A stretch of DNA of 64,000 nt, taken from positions 186,001 through 250,000 of the forward strand of contig JASANC010005440.1 in assembly GCA_030248135.1 (NCBI GenBank), written 5' to 3'. The DNA comes from Theristus sp. LFF4_11 (taxonomy: Eukaryota > Nematoda > Chromadorea > Monhysterida > Xyalidae). The notes under the pieces are model-generated. The model ran no database searches and was not told the origin of the DNA. It saw only the letters and a list, made by a program, of their open reading frames with translations. Each line of letters begins with the position of its first letter. Positions within the stretch are counted from its first letter, which is position 1. Below, piece after piece: positions 30,801 to 42,795 of the stretch. Position numbers and translations under genes: made by a program.

Positions 30801-33800
30801 TATACGAAATGTAGAACGTTTACCGACGAACTAATTCAGCAAAACATGCCTGGAATTGAGTTCAAAAGCGTTCCCCGTTGCCCATTGATGAGCGAACGTG
30901 TTTTGCTCGCAGATGCACGCCGCGTACACACCGCAGGTGGAGAACATCTCGCCCACGCCTGACGACCAGCCGAGCAACACGACGTCGAGTAGCAAGCCGA
31001 TCGCTGAGAAACTGGAGAAGATGGAGAAGGACATCAAGGCGGTCGACAGCAAGATCAAGGCGCTGGAGCGGAAACAGGTGACATTTGGGGGGGGGGATTT
31101 TGGAGCATGGATGTGGATGGTCCTCCCTCCTTTCTTTTGGTGAAATTGAATTTACGAGTCGTTCATAGTTTGAGTTGCGACAGTAGTTCCAGTCAGCATG
31201 ATGGCTAAATTAGCATGAACTTCATGCTTGAAACTGTTTACCTATTTCATGCGAGACGAGACCAAAAAAAGCTACAAAAAATTCTTTTTGCGCCTGGCTG
31301 CCGCAACACTTCAGTGTCCAACACGAACAATCATTTCAAGCCATCAAAAATTCAAAAAAATCCCTTCCAGAAAGACCTCGAAGAACACGCGAAGCACCAC
31401 GTGGAGAGCGACGACGATGCTGAAATGGAGCAGGACACGCCCGGCGACACGTGGATCGATCGCATCTACGCGGAGAACCGCAAAAAAGCGGCGCAGTCGC
31501 ACGCGCAGTTCGAGAAAACCGGATTCCCCGACAAATACATCGTGGTTGGTGGCACTGACCTGGCGGTTTCGGTCTCCGAGGCCCATGTTATTTTGTCTTC
31601 AGATCAACAGGAGTACGCGGATGTTGTGTTTGATCACATCTCACATGTATATCTGTTCGAACACTGTGCTCGGCCAAGTTGTATTTTGGTATTCACACTC
31701 TTTCCAAAAAAACTCTTTTCAGCCGCTGTACCGCGAGCCGCAGGACACTGAGGTGTACCATCAGATTGAAGCGAAACACAAAATCTTTCGACCGTTTCTG
31801 ATTGAGTACATTCGCAAGATTAAACAGCGACAGGCGGATCGGGTCGGTATTTTTTGTTAACACTATTCTTGTGTTGTCATTGTCCATTCAAAACTCGTTC
31901 AGTACTTTTGGTAGTAAAGTTAACAAAGCTAAAATTCAGGTGATTGAACCCATTGATGTATTCCAACGGATTGAGTTGATTTCAACAGTGTCAATATAGC
32001 AACTAGAACAGAAAACAATGCATTTTTAATGGCTGTAAATAATGTTTTGCTCTCTGGGCAAGGCAAAGATTACCGTAAGGTAGTCTTGCATATAAGGTCT
32101 CCGCATATAACTTTGAAAGTCAAAAATTTCTGAAAAAAGTGTGACTGTAATTGTAAATAAACCGTCGTTTCAATCATTCCAATCATTCAGGAGCATCGCA
32201 TGGCGGAGCAATACAATCAACTGTATGAAGAATGGAAGAAACGAGTGGATCGATGGGAGAACAAGCAGGCGAAAAAGTGCGTTTCTTTACCGATTAAATG
32301 TTTTTTGAGTTCAGTTTTAGATCAGAAACGCTATTTCATAAGTTTTCATGTTTTCATAAAAAAAACATCTTTTCAGAGCACGCGACGTGAAATACCGCGA
32401 GATATTCGAGAAGACGTTTGTGGAGTTGCGCAAACAGCGCGAGGAGAAAGAGAGGGCGGCCAGGTGAACGGCTGTCGCGTGTTTTTTTCTTCTGGAAAAA
32501 TTTCCGTAATTTCTCTGTTCAGTCGGTGCCGCGCAGTTTTCGAAAGTTTTCAAATCAGTTTTCTTCACCGAAACCACCACAATACATGAAGTTCGCTGTT
32601 TGCGGTTTCGCACTGAATTCGCAAAACTGCCACAACTTTGCGCAGAACCGAAAACCGCGTATCGACGCCAGCCGGTGGGGCTTCCTCGAACGGTCACACG
32701 GCTACCAGTGGGCTGACGTTGATCTCGTCTGGCTCCAGCAGTTCACTCGCGATCGGCGCTCGCTCGATATCGGCCGACGACTCGGAGGGGGCACGACTGC
32801 AAGTGATGACGGACGCGGATGTGCGTTTACTTGGAGAGATGCGGTGTTGTAATGATGGTTTTTTTCTGTTTTTTTTTTAACGAAAACATTCCAAGAAATC
32901 CATTTTTGATACACTGCAAGGAACGCATGAAAGTACCTGACTGCTCATTCAAAGTCAATGTCATATCATATCGCATCCTAGTTTTGGGCGTCTCACTATT
33001 GCATCGCAAATACCTCGGTTTCACTTGAGCGGCATTCATGAAGCGGCATTTGGTGACGCGCAGCTGTGTTGAAACATAGCCACGCGATCACTAAATAAGG
33101 CTTCATGAATGCCCCTATAATATTTTAAAAGTGCCGGTGTTGATGATTTGCTTTTTCTGTCTATCTTAAACCGGGCCCAGCCAAACAGGCTTCTTCGGAG
33201 TTCCTATACACCCCACAGCTTCACAAGTGTTCTTCCATTGCTTGATTCGGCATTTTCATACCCGTTTTTAGGAAGATTACGTCAAGATGCGTCAGCAAGC
33301 GGTGATTCCACCGATGTTGCTCGATCAGTGGACTCGTGAACGCTCCGTCTACATCAACACTAATGGCTATGTGCGCGACGCGCGCGGAGAACATCAGTTT
33401 CGGTTGGTGGGGGGGATAGACTTTGGTTTGATTGTTAGGTTTTGATTTTCGTGGGAAACTTTTTTCGTGGGAAAGATTGTATTAAATTTTGTAAAAGTTG
33501 CGGATTCTGCATTCTGCTGATTGTTACTGAACTGCGTCCGGGTGACACTTTGGTTGTTGTTGTTGTAGTTGTAGCTCAGAGTTCGGAGTGTTAAAAAAAA
33601 AAGCAACGCACACACACAGCAGCTGTGCTCTAGGTTTCGAAAATTGTTGGGTAGCAGCCACTGTGATGGTAGTACTAACCTGATCGAGTGGGTTGTAACA
33701 ACTTGACTAAATTGTATGAACGTTCTCTGCACATCGGCCCGGCCGACAGCAGATACAGCAGATGAGATCGCCCAAATCCTAACAACAACGACAAAATAAA

Positions 33801-36800
33801 AGTCATATCAAATTTTCAAAACTTTTTTGTGGAAACCAATATTTTTTCAGACGAGAAATGTTTCTGGCTCGTTGGACTAATGAGGAGATCAAGACGTTCC
33901 GAGCGAAACTGTTAGCGTACGGCAAGAACTTCGCTGCGATCGCTTGTTTTCTGGACCGGAAGGTGGACTGAACGTTTGATTTTATGAAGTCGTAAAGGTG
34001 TTGGATGGGAATAGATTGTGGTTGTGCACACACACTGCTCAATCGAAGCTGTGTAGTGGTTGCATTGCCTAAAAAGTGAAAACCAAAGAGTTGAACGTCT
34101 TTGGATGCTCTATTGTTTATCTCTCATTTGAGCTATACCTGAGATATGATTTTGCAGAAATTTCTCAATGCTATCCTGTATCCTTTCGGCAAAAGTTTCT
34201 GCAATCCAAATTCGTCATTTTCTCAAAAAAAACTCATTTTCCCTGGTCTTTTTTCAATTTCAGTCGACGCAAGACTGCGTGCACTATTATTATCTGACGA
34301 AGAAGCGCGAAGGATACAAGCAGATGATTCGAAAACAATACCGCAAACGAAGCAAATGCTATCGACCACCGGAGGTGATTTTTTTAATTTTTTTGGAAAT
34401 GGTTATTCGTCGGTGTTTTTCAATCGAGAACCAATCATTCAACAGAGACGTAGAGCTATTCAAACTGGGGCCAGAGAAATCTAAATCTACAGTCTTTCAT
34501 GTTCTCATCCCTTTTATAAATTTAGATGCCCCAACCAACCGACATCGAAGCGGGTGCGAATAACGTTTCCGATTTAGCAACGATCGAGCAAAGTATCATG
34601 TTGAAAATTGGTTGGTTCTTTGTGTTTTTTCTGGATACTATTCATACATTATCTGTCTTTTGAACACTTTACAGACGAACTTGTCCATGATGTTTTCACT
34701 GAACGAAAGACAAGACAGTTCTGATTTTTGATAATTATTGAGTTTTTTTCAGAGACAGTTTCAATTTTTTGATAATTGACGAGTTTTTTTTTCTATTCGA
34801 AATACGTTTCTATTCAGAACCGGAACAATTGTGCGGCATTTGCAAGACGAAAATCGACTCTAACACCAATCCTGGTCGTGTGCTGACGAGAGCTTGCTAT
34901 GAGCTGTACGGATTGGATCCCGAGTCGTCGAATGTGATCGACGTCAGGATTTGCCAGAAATGCCGAATGTCGCATTTGAAGAAGAAATATTCGAGGTGGG
35001 ATTTTGTTGGCGGTGTGCGTTGATTGTTGGCTGCACTTGAGCTTTGTATGTACCGTGCTAGTATGACGGTACGGTGTATGCGGGGTTGCTGTAACCCCGC
35101 TGCGGAGTGCCCTCGCAACCTGCATCATGTTCGTTACGCAACACGGATATGGAATGGATCGACTGATCCGCTCGATGTACAAAATGCATTTGATTTTGTG
35201 GTTCTTTATTGCTCAGTTGCCCCGTCGGCACATGCACCACAGCGCGACGCAAAGTGAAACCGACGCGACCGCTGCCTCCAAAATGGAAGAATCTCACCGC
35301 CGAACAGCAACGCTATCTCTTTCGACAAATGCGTACGTTTTAATTCCGGTTCTTTTCTGCTCATAATTATTTTTGGCTGATCGAAATTCCTCGAATTTCC
35401 TTGTTGTATGAGAATCGAGTTTGACTTTTTTTATTTTTTTATTCACTTGTTCTGTGTTTTCTACTTTAAAGCTCCCCCACCGGTGGTTCCAGAAATCCGA
35501 AGGTACCAAACTCCGGTGGTTTGGTGTGCAGGGGTGAATGTTTGTTGTTGTTTTGCGGCTGGCGAGTGTTGTAACTAATGATCAGCTCGGGGCGTTGCGC
35601 CGACAGCTGCATGGCACTCCATGTGGCTGCTTTTCACTGCGAGCTCTGCCAAAATGGCACGCGCGTTTAGCGCCGCTGGGGAGGCGGATGCCAGGGAGCA
35701 CACACCTGATTGGATACCAATAAGCTCCGCCTTCGACGGAGGCGCGCACACCATCACCTTCTCACTGACAAATAATAAAGAATGAATTGTTCAAACGCCA
35801 AATTAGTCGCAGAAACCATGATAACAGTAATATACCCGCAGAAAGACGCCCTCTTGACTGACAGAGACGCGCTGTTCTCAATCTCAGAGACCCCGTTCGT
35901 GTTCCAGAAATCCCAACGGACGCTACCAAAACGTGCAGCAGCTGTTACAAACGAATCGTTCGACGTGTGGATGCGCTGCTGGATGGCACGGAGACAATGG
36001 AGGTCGGTGATTGGTTGGCGCGTTTGTTGGTGAAAAGGAGTTGTTGAGTGTGTGTGTTTTTTTCGAAAATGAAATACGGACACTGATTCAGTCGGTAAGC
36101 GAGTTGCTTGGATAGTTCAAATCACAAATCCGCTGTTTGTTTGTTCGTGACAGCGCGGTAGAAGCAAGGTGCTAGCACTTACTGTCTGCCATACGCGTCC
36201 TGTCTGTTGTTCATTGCCGCCCACTGCGGCACATTTTGGCGGTGTCGGCTGCATGTAAGCGATGTTGTTCTTCTCCTCGTTCATCTCCAATAGCGAGCTC
36301 TGTTTTGTACGCTGCAGTGCACTGCAGCCGCGCGAGCATGACGGACGGACAGTTGCGGCACGGCAATGTGCACCGCCATGTTCCACCCAGCGCCGCACGA
36401 CTTATCAGTCAATTTCATAACTCTTCCTTTGCACTGTTTTGTGTTCTCAGGACAACGACGGCGGAGGCAGCGGTCTGGACATGGACGAGACACGAGAAAT
36501 GACCGTGGTGGTGCAGACGGCGTTGGACGACGACAACACGAGAACGACGTTTCAGGATGGTGGGTCGATGGTTTTTTTGAGAAGTTGTGATGAACTTTCT
36601 TGCTGGGTGCTTTTGAAAGTTTTTTCTGATGACTTGTATTTATTTAACTCGTGTTTTGTTCGGTTCAGTCTGCTGTTTATAACAGTATGATTGGTTCGTT
36701 TTGATTCTGAAAAGACCAACCGATTCTCTGTTCCACTTTCATTTTCAGTCATTCTTCCGTTTGTAATTGTAACGGTGTCAATGTGTTTATTCTGATTCTC

Positions 36801-39800
36801 AAAAAAGATAGCCCAATTCACGTTTCCATTTTCCTTTCTTCCAGAAGCGGATGCCGAATCGAATCCAGCGTGGACGAACGACGAATGGGAGCAATTGCAA
36901 TCGGCAATCACGGCGCTGAAAGTGGAACACACGACTGATCGGGGCACGCCAACCGTGCAGGTGTGAAAGAGAGCGACAAAAAAACAGAAAAAAAAACACG
37001 AATACCTGGGCTTACGATCGATGAAATTAGGATGAAATTATAACGGCCTGCAAAGCAGCTGTATGAACGTCCCAAAGCAGTTGTAAAAACGTCCGCGAAT
37101 AACGAGAAACAATAATAATACGATTGCTTTCGCCGAATCCTGAACCTAAGACCGTGATTTGTGGATTGTTTTTGGACAGAGACTTCCGGGAGACAACTGA
37201 TTTCTTAGATTTCGCTCACGCTGCACTCTCTCATATGACACCAGTTTCTTATTCTTTTAATTTCCGTCAACTTTTATTACTGAATTGATTTCCCTCCACT
37301 CTTCCATTACAACACTGATTTGCTTTCTCACTCCACTCTTCAATCAAAACACTGATTAGCAGTGTCAAAACGTCCGTTGAGAGATTGTCCGGATTCCGGT
37401 GGAATTCGTCCCAAGTGTCAACGTAGTCATCCCAGTTGTCTTCGGGCATGTCGTCCTGCGCTGTTGACTGCGAACTCTTACCCCACTCTCCCGCGCAGGA
37501 CACCACGACCAGCAGCGAACGAGAAACGGACACGAAACCGACAGCAACAGCGGTCGAGCCGCACGACCAGCGCCGAGCGGCGGCGACGGCGGAGGCGACC
37601 ACCGAGGACGATGAGCGCACGTGGCAGCAGATCGCTTCACAGTTGGGCACTGGCAGGTCGGCGCTGGAGTGTCGTCAGCGGTACCAACAGCGGCTGCACA
37701 TGCTGTCCGCTTCGGACTCGAATCTCCTTGCGAAACGCGACACCGCGTCCGTGCCGCCGTCGACGAACGGCGCTGGTGGTAATAATGCGCCGGCGTCAAA
37801 GGTGCGCGTGTTTGAGTTCATTCATGGTGTTTCGGTGGTCACCTTTTCGTGGGGTGTTGCTGTTTTCGGACACCGACCTGGGGTTATGGGGGAAAATCCA
37901 GTTTTTTTTATTTTACAAGTTAGGTTCGATGCCCCAAATCCCGGCCCGAAATCTATACCGAATTGTATTGGTATCGGTTTCGAATTCCACTCGAGGTGAC
38001 CGCAACAATATCTCCGATGATCCTCTTGGAATTGTTGAATGGGATGTTGATTTGTTTTGGAGACTATGTTTTTAAAGAGAGTTGTTTCAATTAATTCACT
38101 GTTTGTCAAAACTAGTTTCACAGTTCACATCAGATTTATTGATGTTGTACCGTTGGACGCTATTTTCGATAAATATTTTATTGATCTTTTTTTAGATTTT
38201 CTCCAGAGCCAAAAACTGGGGTGAGAAAAGAGCTTTCTTTTTTCATCTTTTGTGTAAAAAAATCTCATTTTTCAGGTAATCGCCGTGGCTGGCATCGAAT
38301 CGGAAGATGAGGACACCAGTGATCAAGAAACGACGTCAGCGACTGAGAAACAAGCGCAGTTTGAGCAGAAAACGGAAACCGATGACGTGAAAATGGAGGG
38401 CACTGAACAAACGAGTGGTGAACCGAAGAGCGGTGACAATGCGATGGATGCCGGTTCGTGGTTCAGTCGAAAAATAAGCATATGCGATTTATTAGCTCTG
38501 GCATTTGAAACTGACTTAGGTATGTTTTGGCTAGTTGTTTGAGACAATCAGTGTGCACAACTCAAAAGCAGTCAATTAGTTTAATTGGCTGCATATTATT
38601 TCATAGAATGACTGTATGACATGTTTTAATCATCAAGCAGTGGAAAAGTGGGAGAACTTTAGCAGCAAAACGACATTTCAATTTTTTGTCGAATCTTAAT
38701 GGTGCGTGAATGAGAGAGGGTTTTCTGGTTTTTCAAGAGCTTGATGGGAATATCGTTTTTTTCTAATCGAGAACTTTTTCCAGCAGACACCGACACAGAA
38801 ACAACACCGTATGCCGACGTGAAGATGGAGCCGATCGATCCGACGGATGTAGGCGTGGCGGCTGACGTAAAACCGTCCGCCATAACAACAAGTTGTTGAT
38901 TTTGTTCATTCTTTTGTTCATACGTTCGCACAAAGTTTTTTTTGGAACGGAATTGGACGCCACTTGATTGTGATTGATTGGCCTGTTTCGAACTCTAAAG
39001 TCTGAACAAAATGACGGTTTGAACGCCGCACCGTGTGATCTCGTTGATTTTCTCTGTCATTAAGTGCCGATACACCCCTCGGCGGGGCCGGATCCCCCGA
39101 GCGCACAGACAAGAGTCTAACGCGCTACCACCGAGGCCACGAGGGTGACCGTCGCTCACTCGCATGTGTACTACTCACCCACCACCCACCCCACCCACCC
39201 TCTCCACCGTTAGACTCTTGTTTGTGCGCTTGGGGGATCGAGCCCCGCCGAGGGGTGTATAGGCACTGAATGACAGAGAAAACTCGATGGGCGCCCTACT
39301 CAATGGCGTTCTGTACGCTTCTCTGGGTTAGCCCTGGCTGAAAGCGTCGCCTAAAAATCCCAACAACAACAACCACCACCGAGCAAATGAAGCAATACTG
39401 GAGCGACACTTGTTTTGCAGCGGCCCCATCTGCGACCGATGGTCGAACGTCAGCAGCGCCCGCCACCGCCGCCACTGCGGTCGTCTCCGCCGAGGTGTCC
39501 GTCGACTCGGCGATTCGTTCTCATTTCGCGCAATCGCTGTCGTCGTTGAATCTCGATCGAACGCAGAGCACCTCGCAAGAGAGTGTTCGGTTGGTTTTTA
39601 TTAGGCTTTTTTTGAGAATATTTTACGGACTCACTCGCTGTTTTTTTGAATCTGAAATCAAAAAAAACTGAGCGGTTGAGTCAGTTAAATCCAAACCAAT
39701 AATAACAAGTGAGAGTGCGTTTCGATTTTTAAGAGCTGCAAACGCACGACGTTATTGAAAAACCACTGTTATTGCTGGAATTTTGAAAGGACGTTTGTGA

Positions 39801-42668
39801 ATTGGCCAATTTGATTAAGGAAACACATAAGTGTGTGCAAGTGTTTGTTGTAATTTGGAATCTGCAGTTCGATATGTAGCTTTGGCACAACTATGAAATT
39901 TGAAAATTAAGATGTTCAAAGTTACTTTTGAAAGGTTTCGTTGATATTTCAGAAGCAGCGGCGGTGACAGCACGGCCACGCTTAGCGCGGACGAGTCTGA
40001 GCAAACGTCCAGTAGCCAAAATGCTAGCCAACCTCGTGTGGCTGACAAATCACCGAAGGCGAATGCCGTTGATTTGAAGTTCGTTTGTTTTGCAGTTGAA
40101 ATCGTTTTTGTAACTTCATAATCCATTCGTTCGCAAAACTCGGAGAAACCTATGCGAGCAGCATGTGCTACTGAGATCAAAAAAATCTGCTTGATTTATT
40201 GCGTTTAGATTGAGCACGCTGATTGGTCATAAGGTATGGCTGATCATGGTAGTTTCTGTTTCTTAACTCTTGTTTTACTGTTTGAAACCATCTCCTCTTT
40301 CGATTTTAGAAACTCGAGAGGAGCAAGTCTGGCTGAAAGGGTCCAGGAGGAATGAACGGTTTACTGTCCACGTGAGCCACCCACTACACCCTCGTAGAAT
40401 AAGAATAAACTAAACAAGTTTCACCTCGCAGGCCACCACTGCCGTCACGTTTGTACAAGCCGAAGTTTCACCACGAATCCGCCGAATCAGCGGTGTCGCT
40501 CGCGTCGCCACCAGCGACAGTGGCGACAACTGGCGGTCATGCCAGCAAACAACCACAACCACCATTGAAATTGGAGGGTCTCTCCGCACGGAGGCAGTCC
40601 GCTGTGAAAATGGTGCGCGGTGTAAAAAAACTATCTGCAAAACGTTCTTTTTAATTTAGTTTTAGAGGCAAGCGTTTAATCTGGCTTGGTTGATTGCTTT
40701 GGAATATGAGCCTGCTGATTGGACAACCGGGTGTTTGATTCAGCCAATCAGCGTGCACGATTGAAAATATTCAGTGTGCATTTTTACTCTAGTAATACTG
40801 TCTTCCTTTGCACTCATAATAGAACGTGCCGGATAAACTCAAAACAACGCGAACGACAACAACGAAGGCAAATGTTCGCCAACGAAATCTTTAAACTCAA
40901 GAATTCTAAAAAACGCTTTTCCAGCGCGAAGCGTCGCCAGAAATTCAAATACTCGGCGAGAAACTGGTGCAGCGCAGCGGCGGTGCGGCCTCACTGTCAC
41001 CGCGCTCGTTGGGTCGGGCGCAGGCAACCACGGGCTCACTGACACAAGGTACAATAGGTTCAAATAAGCCTGTTGCAATCATGAAGCGCGCGCGCGCGAA
41101 AATTTGAATGAAAACGGAAATCGAGGCTGAGTTTGGCCGCAAGATATTAATTCGTTGGCGTCTTCCAGTTTATACGTGCCTGATCTGTTATTAACTTATC
41201 GCTCTGTGCACAGTACAGTCCCTGCGTAGCGAAGTGGCATGTTCGGTTGGGCACACTGTAAAAGTCAAAAGAGATTTGCAAAACGGTTTCAACTGGAAAA
41301 ATCAGAAATACCAAAGATTTTTTCTGAACATCAACAGCCATCTCATTACCATTATTAGTCTCTTAATGAGCGCGGTAATGAAGTTTGCAACTCTGCAAAA
41401 AAACAATCTACTATTAATAAATCTTCTGTGTGATAAAGCCAGAACCAGATCGGATTTCAGAACAACTTGAGCTCTGCATCTTGTTGTTGTTCCATTTTGT
41501 TTTCAGATATGTATCTATCGGTAGTGCCCTAGATGTTACTTGTTGGTTTTTTAGTCCCGTGCCATAGCGTTCTATTTCAACTTTTAAATTTGAATTGTGC
41601 AACTTGCAATCCAGGTACTCCGGTGGTGCGACCATTGGGCACGCCCATCCCCATCACACCGCCCACCTCGGGCACTGTCAAATCTGAAGTGGAACCGAAA
41701 TTGAGTCGGCCACAGTCTTCAACTGTGCTCAGTACTGCTGGCAATGTAGCGACTGTGCAGCAACAAAAAGTCGAGCCGCCGAAGCAACAACAGCCAGCGG
41801 TTGGTTGGTTGGGCGAACTTCGATTCGTTGATTTACACTTGAGCGGCATTCGTGAAACAATATTCAGTGACGCGTAGCTGTGTTGAAACATAGCTACGCG
41901 GTCACTAAATACTGCCTCGTGAATGCACCTTTAGTGGTTGTGTCCGATGCGTTTTGTGTATTGACTGATTGATTCATCGGTTGCTTTCGATCTTATCGAG
42001 CGATTCTGAGTGTTTTCTCAGTTGATTTCAGTCATTGCATCAGCGACTCGAACAGCAACAGGATCAGAAACAACGACTGCAAGAACAACGGCAACAGCAG
42101 GCTAACCAACAACAACAACAACCGCAGCAGCAGCAGCAGCAAATGGAAAAACAACAAAAACAACAACAACAGCAAGAAAAACTACAGCAGCAGCAGCAGC
42201 AACAACAACAACAAGAACAGCAGAAGAAACAACAGCAAGAAAAACAAAAACAACCGCAGCAACTACAACAACAACAGCATCAACCAAAACAACAACAACA
42301 GCAAAAGAAACAACAACAAGAACAACAACAAGAGAAACAGAAACAGCTGCAACAGCAAGAAAAACAACTGGAGCTACAACAACAACAACAACACCAACAA
42401 CAACAACACGAACAGCTACAACAGCAACAACTGCAGGAGCAACAACAACAACAACTACTGCAACAACAACAAAAGCAAATGCAGCAACAACAACAGCAGC
42501 AGCAACCACAACAGCAACCACAACAGCAACAACAGCCACAACAGGCACAACAACAACAAAAAGTTCAAGAACAACAAAGACAACAGCAAATTCAAGAGCA
42601 ACAAAGACTACAGCAACACCAGCAAATTCAAGAACAGCAAAGACAACAGCAACAACAGCAAATGCAAG

Positions 42669-42720
<52 letters not shown>

Positions 42721-42722
42721 GC

Positions 42723-42753
<31 letters not shown>

Positions 42754-42754
42754 G

Positions 42755-42795
<41 letters not shown>

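Noticed and set aside
39952..40180. Minus-strand 121-residue frame
   Set aside because: Overlaps NCoR exon 25 in antisense and has no splice or homology support.
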